NCBI RefSeq assembly: GCF_011806525.1
Contig: NZ_JAAVKI010000002.1
Location: 597,445 to 661,444, forward strand
Length of the DNA: 64,000 nt
Direction of reading: 5' to 3'
Source: Thalassospira sp. HF15
Lineage (GTDB): Bacteria; Pseudomonadota; Alphaproteobacteria; Rhodospirillales; Thalassospiraceae
The position numbers and the translations under genes were made by a program. The notes beneath the pieces were generated by a model. That model saw only the letters and a list, made by a program, of their open reading frames with translations. It had not been told where the DNA came from and made no database searches. Position 1 is the first letter of the stretch. Every line of letters begins with the position of its first letter. Positions 27,527-38,700 of this stretch are shown here, piece by piece.

Positions 27527-30500
27527 TGGCCGACCTGTTTGATAACCTGGACGCGCCCGACTATGACGAAGCATCCTTCGCCGGTGATGTTACGCCGCCT
27601 TCAAACCTGTTTTTCATTCCGCCCGGTGTTGCCTTTGCCGATCTGATCGCCAAACAACTGATCACTGAGACCGCTGATCAGCCAGATCGCCTGCCGGACT
27701 ATGTCTTGATGGTGCCCAATCGCCGATCCGCCAAGGTAATGCGCGATGCGTTTTTGCGGCAATCACAGGGTGCTGTGACCCTGCTTCCGACCATTCGTCC
27801 GCTGGGTGAGGCCGATGAAGATGAATTGGCAATCTATGGTGCGGGTGGCGAACAAGCCGCCCTTGATCTGCCCCCGGCCATCCCCGATCTTCAGCGCAAA
27901 TTGCTGCTGACCCAGCTGATCATGGGCCGTCCCGATCACCGTGGTGAAAAGCCAACCGCCGATCAGGCCGCCCGCCTTGCCGGGGAACTCGCACGTTTTC
28001 TTGATCAGGTGCAAACCGAAAACTGCGCCTTTGATGACCTTAAGGGACTGGTCCCCGAAGAATTCGCCGAACACTGGCAGCTTACCCTGGAATTCCTGCA
28101 GATCCTGACCGTGCATTGGCCGGGTATTCTCGAAGCACAGGATGTCAGTGACCGGGCGATGCGGCGCAATGCCCTGATCAAGGCGCAAATTGATCTTTGG
28201 GCCGATAACCCGCCCGAAACACCGGTACTGATTGTTGGCTCTACTGGCCCGTTTCCCGCCTTACGGGATTTGATGGCTGCGGTGCTGAGAATGCCGCAGG
28301 GACGTGTGGTTCTACCCGGTCTGATGGCGGGGCTCAGTCACGAAGATTGGGCCGCGATTTCCGATGATGCCGCCCATCCGCAGCATCTTCTGGGCAAGAC
28401 GCTCGGCCATATCGGCCGCCACGCCGACAGTGTCCTGCCATGGCCCGCCCTTGACGCCGAAAGCGATGCAACGATTGAGCGCCGCCGTTTGGCGCGCGAA
28501 GCCTTGCGTCCGGCCAAAACCACCCATCACTGGCGCCATATCACCGGGTTTGCGCCGGAAGTCATGGATGGGGTTTTGCGTGTCGATTGTTCCGGTGCAC
28601 GCGAAGAGGCGACCACGATCGCCCTTATGATGCGAGAGGCCTTGGAACATCCCGAAAAAACCTGCGCGCTGGTGACGCCGGATCGCGGTTTGGCGCGCCG
28701 TGTCGCGACCGAACTGCGCCGGTGGGAAGTCGAAATTGATGACTCGGCCGGTATCCCGCTGCATGACACCGCACCTGCGATCTATCTGCGCCTTGTCGTG
28801 CGCGCCGTGCAGGAGGAATTTGCGCCTGTTCCCCTGCTGGAATTGCTCAAGCACCCGTTGTCAGCGGCAGGTTTGTCACCGGAAAACTTCCGCGTTCTGA
28901 CGCGTTTGCTGGAAAAGGAAGTCCTGCGTGGTGCCCGGCCGGGCCCGGGACTTGATGGTTTGCAAACCGCCCTTGATGGCTGGTGCGAAGAGACAATTGC
29001 ACGTCTCTCTGCTTCCGGGTCAGGCAGCGTCACCGGTCGGATTGAACGCATCCGCGATGATCATGCGCGGCTCAGCGATCTGGTTGCGCGGTTCAAAACC
29101 TGTCTGGATCCGATTGAAGATCTGACCGGTGATAAAGTGCATGCGCCGGTCCATCTGCTGCGCAGTCACATCACCGCGGCCGAGGCTTTGGCCGCCAGCG
29201 ACACCCAAACCGGGGCAGACCGCCTGTGGCGCGGCGAAGCGGGCGAGGCGCTGGCGGATTTCGTTCATGAATTGCTCAATGCACTCGGCGATTTCGCATC
29301 AATGCCCGGCAACCGGTATGGCGCATTTCTGGATGCGCTGATGGCTGATCGGGCTGTGCGTCCGCGCTATGGCAAACATCCGCGCCTGTTTATCTGGGGC
29401 ACGGTCGAAGCCCAAATGCAGCAAGCCGATCTGACCATCTTGGGTGGCCTCAATGAGGGTGTCTGGCCCCCCGAAGCCGGGGCAGATCCGTGGATGAGCC
29501 GCCCGATGCGGCGCAATTTTGGACTGCCAGCGCCTGAACACCGGGTCGGGCAATCAGCACATGATTTTCAGCAACTGTTTTGTTCGCCCGATGTGGTGAT
29601 GACACGTGCGCTGCGTATTGAAGGCACGCCAACCGTACCGTCACGCTGGTTGCTGCGGATCGAAAACATTCTGCGCAAATCCAAGGTTTCGATGGAAAAA
29701 CCCGATGCCGCTGACTGGCGTGCACTGGCCGATCTGATTGATGAACCTGCACCCGATATGCGTGTTAAAATTGGTCGTCCGGCCCCCACACCACCCGTAT
29801 CAGCCCGCCCGGATCGTCTGTCGGTCACCCAGATCGAAACATTGATGCGCGACCCCTATGCCATTTATGCCCGCCATATCTTGGGCTTGCGCAAACTTGA
29901 TGCTGTCGATGAAGACCCTGGTGCAGCTCACTACGGCAACCTGATCCATGATGCCCTTGATCAGTTCATTACCCGACATCCCGACCATTTGCCGCCGAAC
30001 GGCGAACAGGAACTGTTGATCATTGGTCGCGAAGTGTTCAAACCGCTTGCCGCCCGTCCGGGTCTTTGGGCCTTTTGGTGGCCGCGATTTGAACGCATCG
30101 CCAAATGGTTCATCCAGACCGAAGCCGCCAGGCGCGATGCCGTACGAATATCCTATACCGAGCAAGCCGGAACCCTTGATACCAGCAGTGGATTTCAGGT
30201 CTATGCCCGTGCCGACCGCATTGATCAGCTGCGCGATGGCGGGATTGCGATCATTGATTATAAAACCGGCCAAGTACCTGCGAAAAAAGATGTAGTGAGC
30301 GGTTTTGCCCCTCAATTGCCGCTCGAAGCGGCGATTGCTGAAACGGGGGGCTTTGGCGACGTGCCTGCGGGGCCTCCGGCCAGTTTGGCATTTTGGAAGC
30401 TCTCCGGCGGTGACCCAGCAGGAAAAATTGAAGAACTGGACGCCAAGAGTTTGAAAACCACTCCGGCCGAACTGGCACACGCGGCGGTGGACGGGGTTAA

Positions 30501-30687
30501 TGGGCTTGCTGCGGCCTTTGCCGATCCCGATACGCCCTATCTCAGTGTTCCTCATCCTGATCACGCACCGAAATATTCCGACTATGTCCATCTCGCCCGC
30601 CTGCGTGAATGGATGGGCAGCGAGGATGTTGATGATAGCGCTAATATCCAGGAAAAACAGGATGTTGGCGAAGGGGATGAATCATGA
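27526..30687 (+). CDS. addB: double-strand break repair protein AddB (alphaproteobacterial type)
   Basis: 1053 aa from ATG 27526, which overlaps the murU stop (TGATG) and is preceded by GGGGGAG. AddB pairs with AddA to form the helicase-nuclease that processes DNA ends for RecA. It has the 'AddB family' pattern: N-terminal region without a clear Walker A motif (FFIPPGVAFADLI), the block ILGGLNEGVWPPEAGADPWMSRPMR (about residues 645-670), and a C-terminal PD-(D/E)xK nuclease domain with SVTQIETLMRDPYAIYARHIL, HYGNLIHDALDQF and IAIIDYKTGQVP (about 765-930). No Fe-S cysteine cluster is apparent, as in other alphaproteobacterial AddB proteins. Confidence 0.94.
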   Translation: MADLFDNLDAPDYDEASFAGDVTPPSNLFFIPPGVAFADLIAKQLITETADQPDRLPDYVLMVPNRRSAKVMRDAFLRQSQGAVTLLPTIRPLGEADEDELAIYGAGGEQAALDLPPAIPDLQRKLLLTQLIMGRPDHRGEKPTADQAARLAGELARFLDQVQTENCAFDDLKGLVPEEFAEHWQLTLEFLQILTVHWPGILEAQDVSDRAMRRNALIKAQIDLWADNPPETPVLIVGSTGPFPALRDLMAAVLRMPQGRVVLPGLMAGLSHEDWAAISDDAAHPQHLLGKTLGHIGRHADSVLPWPALDAESDATIERRRLAREALRPAKTTHHWRHITGFAPEVMDGVLRVDCSGAREEATTIALMMREALEHPEKTCALVTPDRGLARRVATELRRWEVEIDDSAGIPLHDTAPAIYLRLVVRAVQEEFAPVPLLELLKHPLSAAGLSPENFRVLTRLLEKEVLRGARPGPGLDGLQTALDGWCEETIARLSASGSGSVTGRIERIRDDHARLSDLVARFKTCLDPIEDLTGDKVHAPVHLLRSHITAAEALAASDTQTGADRLWRGEAGEALADFVHELLNALGDFASMPGNRYGAFLDALMADRAVRPRYGKHPRLFIWGTVEAQMQQADLTILGGLNEGVWPPEAGADPWMSRPMRRNFGLPAPEHRVGQSAHDFQQLFCSPDVVMTRALRIEGTPTVPSRWLLRIENILRKSKVSMEKPDAADWRALADLIDEPAPDMRVKIGRPAPTPPVSARPDRLSVTQIETLMRDPYAIYARHILGLRKLDAVDEDPGAAHYGNLIHDALDQFITRHPDHLPPNGEQELLIIGREVFKPLAARPGLWAFWWPRFERIAKWFIQTEAARRDAVRISYTEQAGTLDTSSGFQVYARADRIDQLRDGGIAIIDYKTGQVPAKKDVVSGFAPQLPLEAAIAETGGFGDVPAGPPASLAFWKLSGGDPAGKIEELDAKSLKTTPAELAHAAVDGVNGLAAAFADPDTPYLSVPHPDHAPKYSDYVHLARLREWMGSEDVDDSANIQEKQDVGEGDES

Positions 30688-33600
30688 CCGAAATGCGTGA
30701 AACTGATCCCAACGTCCTGCAACGCAATGCGTCTGATCCGACAGCATCGGTCTGGGTGTCGGCCTCGGCGGGCGCCGGCAAGACCAAGGTCCTGTCAGAT
30801 CGCGTGTTGCGCCTGATGCTGTCGGGTACTGAGCCGCATCGCATTCTGTGTCTGACCTTCACCAAGGCCGCGGCGGCCGAAATGGCCAACCGTGTCAATG
30901 AACGATTGGGTCTGTGGGCGACGATGGAGGATCGCGATCTTCAGGCTGATCTTGCCAATCTTGCCGGTGTAGCACCCAGTGCCGATGAAACCATCCGTGC
31001 CCGCCAGCTTTTTGCCCGCGTGCTGGATGCGCCGGGCGGAATGAAGATCCAGACCATTCACGCATTCTGTCAATCGCTGTTGCGTCGTTTCCCGCTTGAA
31101 GCCGGTTTGGCACCGCATTTTGAAATCATGGACGACCGTACAGCGGACGAAACTATGGCTGCGGTACAGGAAGAAGTTCTCGCATATGCTCGTACAGGAA
31201 GGGATGATCAGCTTGCTCGATCCCTTGCAGTAGTGACGGCTCAAGTCGGTGAAGGTGCCTTCGGCGATTTGATGCGGGAACTCGCTCGGGAGCGTGGGCG
31301 GCTGAAGCGCATGTTGCACAGTCATGGCGGCTCCAACCGAATGCACCAAGCAGTCTATAAAGCACTTGGTGTGCCTATGGGTTTGGATGACGAGGAGATA
31401 TTACGTCGTGCGCTTTCGGATGATGCTTTTGATCGAGACGGCTTATTGCGAGGTCTAGCAGCTCTTGAGTCCGGGAAAAAAAGCGACCTCAAGCGGGTGC
31501 CCGGACTTGCTCAATTCCTTGAAAAGACGACTGTTGAAGATCGAGTAGTTGTTTTTAACGACTACATCCGAGTGTTCTTCACTGAAAAAGGGAAGCCCTT
31601 TGACAAGCTGATCACGAAGGATGCCGCCGAAAACCACCCGATGGGCGCCGATGCGCTTGAACAGGAATGCGCGCGTCTGGTTGAGGTGGACCGTCAGCGC
31701 AAGGCGGCCGCCATGGCCGGTGCGACATCGGCCCTGATTACCATCGGCAATGCGATGCTGGATCGCTACGCCACCAAAAAGGCCCTGCACGCTCGCCTTG
31801 ACTACGATGACCTTATTTTGACCAGTTTGCAGCTTTTGCAACGTCAGGCCGGGATTGCCGGCTGGGTGTTGTTCAAGCTTGATGAAGGCCTTGATCACGT
31901 CCTGATTGACGAGGCGCAGGACACCAACCCCGAACAGTGGGAAGTGGTGCGTATTCTGGCCGAGGAATTCTTTATCGATGCCGGTCGTCATGCCGATAAG
32001 CCGCGCACCATCTTTGCCGTCGGTGATGCCAAACAATCGATCTATAGCTTCCAGCGGGCTGATCCGGAAAAGTTTGCTGACATGCGCCGCTATTTCCGCG
32101 AAAGAGCGCGTGAAATTGCTGCCGATTGGCGCGAAGTCCCGATGAACATCTCGTTCCGTTCGACCGATGCGGTGCTGGGTACGGTGGATCGCGTCTTTGC
32201 TGGCCCGGTTGCGCGGCAAGGTGTCGGCGATGAGGGCGATGACGTTTTGCACAGTCCGTTTCGTGTCGGGCAGGCGGGGCGGATCGAACTTTGGCCGGCG
32301 GTCGAACCCGAAGAACGCACCCCCGAAGATCCATGGACGCCGCCAACCCGCATCGTTCGTCTGGAAGACCCGGAAATCAGGCTGGCGCGTGTCATTGCCG
32401 GGCGCATCCGCCATGCGATTGATGAAAAGGAAATCCTGACATCGCGTGGCCGTCCGGTACGCGCGGGTGATTTCATGATCCTTGTGCGCCGTCGTACCGC
32501 GTTTGTCGATGAGGTCGTCAAGGCATTGAAAGAACGCAACGTGCCGGTCGCCGGTGTTGACCGTATGCAGATCACCGATCAGCTCGCCGTGATGGATTTG
32601 GTGGCGTTCGGGCGTTTCCTGTTGATGCCCGAAGATGACCTGACGCTGGCCGAGGTACTTAAAAGCCCGTTGATTGGCCTTGATGACGATCAGCTGTTTG
32701 AAATTGCCCATAACCGGCCCAGAACCCTGTGGCACGCGCTGCGTGAAAAGGCCGCAGTGGTCGAAGACGGGTCCCCGTTTGCACGCGCCTATGCGTTCCT
32801 GTTCAAGTGGCTGGGCCGTGTCGATTACGAACGCCCGTTTGAACTTTATGCCGAACTGCTTGGCGGTCGGGGCGAGGAAGCCCGCGGTGTGCGTGCCCGT
32901 CTTGTTGGCCGTCTGGGAATTGAGGCCAATGACCCGATTGACGAATTCCTTAACCTTGCCATGGGCTATGAGGCCGATCATGCACCCACCCTGCAGGGGT
33001 TCCTGCACTGGTTGATGGCAGGCGATGCCGAAATCAAGCGTGATCTTGAACAAAGCGGGCGTGATGAAGTCCGTATCATGACGGTGCATGGCGCCAAGGG
33101 CCTTCAGGCGCCCATCGTTTTCCTGCCTGATACCATGCAGGTGCCAACACAGGCCCCCAACCTGTTCTGGCAGGAAGATCGTAATCTGATGTTCTGGTTG
33201 CCGCGTGTGGCACTTGAAACCGATATTGTTGCGCGCCTGCGCGATAATATCGCGCTCAAACGTGATCAGGAATATAACCGCCTGCTGTATGTTGCGCTGA
33301 CGCGCGCCGAAGACCGGCTGTATATCTGCGGTTGGCAGGGGCGGCGCAAGGCACCTGAGCATTGCTGGTACAATCTGTGTCAACAGGCAATGGAAGGCTA
33401 CGCCAAACCGGCCCAGATTGATCTTTCGGCCTATTCCGGATCGGGCTGGGACGGCGAAGGCTGGGTGTGGGAAACCGATCAAAGCCAGGCGCCAAAACCG
33501 GATCGCACAGAAGATGTTTCGGATTCAAAACAATCATCGAAACGTCATTTGATCCGGGCAGTTGCACCAGCCGAATCCTTCCCGCCCAAACCACTCGCCC

Positions 33601-34148
33601 CCAGTCGACCGCTGGAAGACGAGCCGGCGGTTCAATCGCCACTGGGGGGCGATCAGGGACAAAGCTTCAAACGAGGCCTTTTGATCCACAAGCTTTTGGA
33701 ACTGCTGCCAGATCTTCCGAAACAGTCCCGTCGCAAGGCCGCCGAGCGTTTCCTTGCCCAGCCTGTCCATGCCCTTGAGGCCGACCAGCAGCTTGAAATC
33801 GCCAATGAAACGCTGGGCATTTTTGATAACCCGGCCTTCGCCCCGGTCTTTGCGCCCGGATCACGGGCCGAGGTGCCCTTGGTGGGCATCGTGGGCGGCG
33901 ATGTGGTGTCGGCCCAGATTGACCGGCTTGTCGTGCGCGGCGATGAAGTGATGATTGTTGATTACAAAACCAATCGTCCGCCGCCGCGCAATGTCGAAGA
34001 TACACCGCGTGCCTATCGCCGCCAGATGTCGATCTATCGCGCGGCTCTGGCACAGATGTATCCGGGTAAAAAGGTCAGGTGCTTCATCCTCTGGACCAAC
34101 GGACCGTGGATGGTGGAGTTGCCCGATCATATTCTGACATTTGGCTAA
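30684..34148 (+). CDS. addA: double-strand break repair helicase-nuclease AddA
   Basis: 1154 aa, start overlapping addB's stop (ATGA). It is a UvrD/Rep-type superfamily 1 helicase with a C-terminal nuclease. Motifs in order: VSASAGAGKTKVLSDRVL (Walker A, about residues 24-41), LCLTFTKAAAAEMANRV (motif Ia), IQTIHAFCQSLLRRFP, LIDEAQDTNPEQWEVV (Walker B, about 408-423), FAVGDAKQSIYSFQRADPE (motif III), MTVHGAKGLQAPIVFLPDT (motif V), YVALTRAEDRLY (motif VI), and the PD-(D/E)xK nuclease VMIVDYKTNRPPP near 1090. About 480 bases (31140-31620) have codon usage unlike the rest of the gene (see findings). Confidence 0.96.
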   Translation: MTEMRETDPNVLQRNASDPTASVWVSASAGAGKTKVLSDRVLRLMLSGTEPHRILCLTFTKAAAAEMANRVNERLGLWATMEDRDLQADLANLAGVAPSADETIRARQLFARVLDAPGGMKIQTIHAFCQSLLRRFPLEAGLAPHFEIMDDRTADETMAAVQEEVLAYARTGRDDQLARSLAVVTAQVGEGAFGDLMRELARERGRLKRMLHSHGGSNRMHQAVYKALGVPMGLDDEEILRRALSDDAFDRDGLLRGLAALESGKKSDLKRVPGLAQFLEKTTVEDRVVVFNDYIRVFFTEKGKPFDKLITKDAAENHPMGADALEQECARLVEVDRQRKAAAMAGATSALITIGNAMLDRYATKKALHARLDYDDLILTSLQLLQRQAGIAGWVLFKLDEGLDHVLIDEAQDTNPEQWEVVRILAEEFFIDAGRHADKPRTIFAVGDAKQSIYSFQRADPEKFADMRRYFRERAREIAADWREVPMNISFRSTDAVLGTVDRVFAGPVARQGVGDEGDDVLHSPFRVGQAGRIELWPAVEPEERTPEDPWTPPTRIVRLEDPEIRLARVIAGRIRHAIDEKEILTSRGRPVRAGDFMILVRRRTAFVDEVVKALKERNVPVAGVDRMQITDQLAVMDLVAFGRFLLMPEDDLTLAEVLKSPLIGLDDDQLFEIAHNRPRTLWHALREKAAVVEDGSPFARAYAFLFKWLGRVDYERPFELYAELLGGRGEEARGVRARLVGRLGIEANDPIDEFLNLAMGYEADHAPTLQGFLHWLMAGDAEIKRDLEQSGRDEVRIMTVHGAKGLQAPIVFLPDTMQVPTQAPNLFWQEDRNLMFWLPRVALETDIVARLRDNIALKRDQEYNRLLYVALTRAEDRLYICGWQGRRKAPEHCWYNLCQQAMEGYAKPAQIDLSAYSGSGWDGEGWVWETDQSQAPKPDRTEDVSDSKQSSKRHLIRAVAPAESFPPKPLAPSRPLEDEPAVQSPLGGDQGQSFKRGLLIHKLLELLPDLPKQSRRKAAERFLAQPVHALEADQQLEIANETLGIFDNPAFAPVFAPGSRAEVPLVGIVGGDVVSAQIDRLVVRGDEVMIVDYKTNRPPPRNVEDTPRAYRRQMSIYRAALAQMYPGKKVRCFILWTNGPWMVELPDHILTFG

Positions 34149-34321
34149 TGTTATCGACTGGTATCGACTCTGCGCTGTGCCTGACTTCGCGCACGCGTGA
34201 TGACGCGGGAGCTTCCAATGCGCTTGACGTTTGGGTTCGTGCTGCCTACCTTGGCCTCATAAAGCGGATCGAGGTTTGCGGGTTCGCCCGCCTTGCCTCG
34301 TAACAACTAGGATCTGAAAGT

Positions 34322-34642
34322 ATGACCACGATTAAAGTTTCCGACGGTTCGTTCGATACCGACGTTCTGGGTTCCAATGACCCGGTTCTGGTCGATTTCT
34401 GGGCTGAGTGGTGCGGTCCGTGTAAACAGATTGCCCCATATCTCGATGAAATCGCTGGTGAACTGGGCGGCAAGCTCAAGATCGCCAAGGTGAATATCGA
34501 CGAAAACCCGAACACCCCGGCGAAATACGGTGTTCGTGGCATTCCGACCCTGATGATCTTCAAGGGTGGTGAAGTCGCGGCGATGAAAGTCGGCGCCCTT
34601 CCGAAAAGCGCTCTTGTCGACTGGATCAACCAGTCGATCTGA
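34322..34642 (+). CDS. trxA: thioredoxin
   Basis: 106 aa, the size of E. coli thioredoxin 1. The active site is [16 protein letters not shown] (about residues 27-42), and the cis-Pro loop is [15 protein letters not shown] (about 70-84). It is the cytoplasmic disulfide reductase that supplies electrons to ribonucleotide reductase and other enzymes. It follows addA after a 173-base gap that could hold its own promoter, and is ended by an intrinsic terminator. A second thioredoxin-domain protein (CnoX-like) is encoded at 52740. Confidence 0.97.
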   Translation: MTTIKVSDGSFDTDVLGSNDPVLVDFWAEWCGPCKQIAPYLDEIAGELGGKLKIAKVNIDENPNTPAKYGVRGIPTLMIFKGGEVAAMKVGALPKSALVDWINQSI

Positions 34643-34664
34643 TCTTCATCGGATCATAGAATTT

Positions 34665-34697
34665 AAAAAGGCGGGCTGATAAACAGCCCGCCTTTTT
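34665..34697. terminator. intrinsic terminator between trxA and the GNAT gene
   Basis: AAAAAGGCGGGCTG and CAGCCCGCCTTTTT form a perfect 14-bp stem around ATAAA. The A and T runs on both sides make it functional in both directions, serving trxA and the convergent acetyltransferase gene. Confidence 0.95.
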
Positions 34698-34710
34698 GTT
34701 TGTCGCGTGG

Positions 34711-35652
34711 CTAAAGCGTGAATGTATCACCTGCGCTCAGGGCACGCTCCCAGACCATATATTCCTCGACGCGCGTCAGCCCAAACCGCTCAAGCGCCTT
34801 CCAGGATGCGGCGTTGGTGGCTTCGGCATAACCGATGATCGGGACGTTCCAGCGTTCGGCCACCAACTCGGCCAAATGCCGACACATCAAATCAACCGAT
34901 CCGGTCCCCCAATGCCGCCTTGCACAGGTATATTGCGGTGAAAAAACGCTATCGCCCAGGTTTGTCAGGGTGATGCTGCTGGTGACCTCGTCACCAAGCT
35001 TGGCAATGATGATTTCATTGGCCTCAGCTTCATAGCTTTTGCGAATGCGCTCCGCCGTTGTCGGAGTGACACTGTCGCGGTTTGAAAAGGCGCGGTTGTA
35101 GATATCTGCAAGCTTTTCAAAGATTTCCGGGTCTGACGCAATATAGGCGTCATCAAGCACAAGGGTCCTGTACCCCTTGGCAACCGCGCGATCGGCATGG
35201 GGGAATTCCCCTTCGCGCGGCGGGCCAGGTTCACGAAGGTAGCGATAGGTGCCCGGAATTTCAGCAAAACCCATCTGCGCCATCGCTGCGGGCGCAAATT
35301 TCGAGCCGGGCGGATCATATGCACGGTAGCGGATATCGGTTTTGGCGGTTTTACCGATATCCTCCTGCAACACAAGGCGCAGAAAACTGGCCAGTGTTTC
35401 GGGCTTCTTGGCAACATCCTCGACTGAGATCATCACAAGCACACTGCCATTGCGGAGCTCTTTGCGTCTGATGGTTATTGCGCAAAGAATCTCGTCACTG
35501 TCGCCCTTGATGAAGTAATCGCAGTTTTCCCGAAGAATGACCTTTTCAAGGTCAATCGTCTCGAAATAGCGCCGACCTTCTTCGTCGGCGATTTCGCGAC
35601 GATAGGCAGCATAAACTTTGATATTGTCCTTGGAAACGGCAGTCAGCTGCAT
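34711..35652 (-). CDS. GNAT-family acyltransferase divergent from lanM
   Basis: 313 aa, long enough for two GNAT-like halves. The C-terminal half is the clear one: SSITLTNLGDSVFSPQYTCARRHWGTGSVDLMCRHLAELV carries the acetyl-CoA-binding region (motif A, about residues 228-270, with a degenerate R/Q-x-x-G-x-G/A), and NAASWKALERFGLTRVEEYMVW is the GNAT end. The N-terminal half (about 1-130) has weaker similarity. The start codon is 85 bases from that of lanM on the other strand, so the two share a regulatory region. GNAT enzymes acylate RiPP peptides in some known systems. A role with LanM here is an inference; an unrelated metabolic acetyltransferase is possible. Confidence 0.8.
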   Translation of the reverse strand: MQLTAVSKDNIKVYAAYRREIADEEGRRYFETIDLEKVILRENCDYFIKGDSDEILCAITIRRKELRNGSVLVMISVEDVAKKPETLASFLRLVLQEDIGKTAKTDIRYRAYDPPGSKFAPAAMAQMGFAEIPGTYRYLREPGPPREGEFPHADRAVAKGYRTLVLDDAYIASDPEIFEKLADIYNRAFSNRDSVTPTTAERIRKSYEAEANEIIIAKLGDEVTSSITLTNLGDSVFSPQYTCARRHWGTGSVDLMCRHLAELVAERWNVPIIGYAEATNAASWKALERFGLTRVEEYMVWERALSAGDTFTL

Positions 35653-35737
35653 GTTTGCGAAAACTTTTCTTGGCTCGGGATCACATTTACACTTTAACTA
35701 TCAGGGCTTTAATTCGCGTCTGGGTCAAGGGCAAGCT

Positions 35738-38700
35738 ATGAACATCGATCCTTTTTGGGCATCAATTGCAGCAAAGGCTGCGACCCTTGATGAACGTCTT
35801 TCCGGCCGATACGTGCCCAAACATGTCAACTCGGGCGACCCCGAAACCCAAAACGAGATTGATCAGGCCAATTTGCAGCGCTGGTGTGATTTTGCGTCCA
35901 TCGGCGATCATGATCTGTTTGCTCGCCGTCTTGCGCGTGACGGATTACATGCCAACGACAGTGCCCCGCTTCTGGGTGAGGTCGCTTTGCGTGACGGCGA
36001 AGCGCCACCGGAATGGCTTGAAACGGCGCAGTGGATTTTTGATGCGATCATCGCCGGTGACAATGCATCGGATTCCTGCCCGGATGAAATTGCCACAAAG
36101 GTGGCCTTTGGTGATTTCCTGTGGCCGGTTATTGGCGTTGCCCGAAAACAGGTTACCGGATTTTCGTCTAGAAACCTGAATGCGCGCGCCAAGGCAGACC
36201 TTGATGCGATTTTGCTGCGTCGCATGGCACGGATTTGCGAACGCACGCTTTTTGAAAGCTTTGAGTCGTTCCGTCAGGCGGTTGGTATCAAGCCCGAAGA
36301 TGCATCGGGTCGTGAACTATACGATGCCTTCAAATCGGCACTGCGTGGTGGGCCGTTCGCCAATCTGATTTCCAATCGCCCGGTGATGATCCGTTTGATG
36401 GCGACCATTGTTGATCAGTGGATTGTCGCAACTCGCGAATTTATTGAACGTCTTGATTGTGATCATGCCCGTTTTGCGGATCATTTCGCGGTGTTTGAAA
36501 ACCAATCGGGCCCGGGGCGGGTGGCCAAGATCATCGGCGGGATATCTGATGCCCATGACCACGGTCGGTCTGTTCTGGTGCTTGAATTCGAAAACGGCGC
36601 AAAGATCGTCTATAAGCCGCGTCCGATCCGTGCCGAAGAAGCCTGGAAAAGCCTGTCAGACTGGTTGATCAATACCGGGTCCGACATCCGGCTGAGTGCT
36701 GCGAAAACGTGGTGTCAGCCAGATTATGGCTGGATGGAATACATTTCCCATAAACCCGAACTTTCCGGGCACGACGCGAACACCTTTTACCGGGCGTCCG
36801 GGCAGTTATTGGCGGTGATGTACTGGCTTAAAGGCAGTGACATGCATCACGAAAACTTCTTGGTGGCCGATGGTCGCCCGGTGGTGATTGATCTCGAAAC
36901 GCTGTTTCAGCCCGAGTTGCGCTTTTTGCCTGGTAATGATCCTGCCCTTCATGCCAAACAACTGGCGACCCAGCGCCATGATGCCGGTATTTCCGCGGTC
37001 GGTTTGCTGCCCCAGCGTAAAAACATCGGTGGCCACTGGGTGGATGATGGTGGTCTGGCCCACGCCGCCCCAAAGACGGTAAAGATCGAAAAGCTCATTC
37101 ATATCAATCACGGCAATATGGTCTTTGAGACCATTACCGAGGAAAGACCGCTTTCGGGGATCGAGCTTCTGATTGATGGCGCGCCAGCCAACCCGGCGGA
37201 ATATGTCAGTGATCTTTTGGCAGGCTATCGCGATGCCATTGAATTCCTGCAGGATCATCGCGATGCCGTGCTTGGGCCCGATGGACCCATCGCCAAATTC
37301 CGGAATGTGAGGATCCGTCACGTTTTGCGCCCGACCGCCTATTATCAGGAACTTGAACAGGCAGTCTGCATCCCACAAAACCAGCAGGACGGCGTTACCT
37401 GGAGCCTGACTTTCGAACGTCTCGCCCGTCGGGCGCGCTGGGACCTTGATGACTATCCGGGCTGGGCGATCCTGGCCCATGAACGCCGTGCACTTGCACG
37501 TCTCGATGTGCCGCTTTTTACCGGCAAGACCGATCAGAATGGCGTTTGGTCAGAAGGGGAACTTGTGTCCACCGATTTGACCGCATCGGCCGTCCTGCCA
37601 AAGGTCGCAGACCGGCTCGATCAGCTCAAACGCAATATTGATTATGATAGCGCTATCATCCGCCAGATGATTTGTCTTGGCGAGGTCAATTTCCCACCCG
37701 CCCGCTGCCCATGGCCGACGCAGACAAACCATGTCGAGGGCGATGTTACCGAGCGCGCAAAAACAATTGCCCTTTCCATTGCAACCGAAATCGCTGATCA
37801 GGCCATTGTCTGTGAGGACAGCGCGTGTTGGGTGACAGTAGACGCCAGTCCGGATGGCGAAGCGCTACAGATAACCGCGATGAATGAAATGCTCTATGGC
37901 GGAACGGCTGGTCTGGCCCTGTTCTTTGCCAGCTGTTACGGAGTTGATCGGTTCGATCGATGGCGGGATATGGCGTTCAAGGCGCTTGCTGCACCGCGCG
38001 CAACCGCACGGCAATCAAACGGTATTGGCGGGTTTGAAGGCATTGGCGGCCTGATCTATGTGCTGTGTCGCTGCGCAGATCTGCTTGATGCACCCGAACT
38101 GCTTGATGAAGCACTTGATGTGTCTTCTACGATCAATGACACGGCTGTGAATGCAGACAAGGCACTTGATGTCATCAGCGGGGTTGCAGGTACCATCCTT
38201 GCGCTTGTCGGGCTTTATCATCGTACACAGGACCCTGATGTGCTTGAACGCGCCATTTTGTGTGGTCGGCATCTGCCGGACAATCCGGCGGACTGGAACG
38301 GCATATCGGATCACACATTGGCCGGGATGTCGCACGGGGCGGCGGGTTTGGTTTATGCGCTGCTGAAGCTTTATCAGGCGAGCGGAAAGGATGAATTCCT
38401 TTCTCTGGCAAAGCGTGGTCTTGATTATGAGCGCGGTCTGTTCGATCCAGAAGCCCATGGCTGGCCGGATTTGCGTGACGATACGCCCAAACCTGACCCG
38501 ATACAATGGTGCCATGGCGCTGCAGGCATCGGGCTGGCACGCATGGCCGGGCTTGAAGTGCTTGATGATCAGCATGTCCGTGAAGAGATCGAAACCGCCA
38601 TTGCCGCCGTACTGGCTGTTCCCGATGGCGGGCGCGATAACCTTTGTTGTGGTCATGCCGGGCGGTTTTCAATGCTGCAGTACGCTGATGGCCTCGGACT

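Noticed and set aside
31455..33482. 675-codon leftward frame opposite addA
   Set aside because: It is a shadow of the addA helicase; the addA motifs on the plus strand are decisive.
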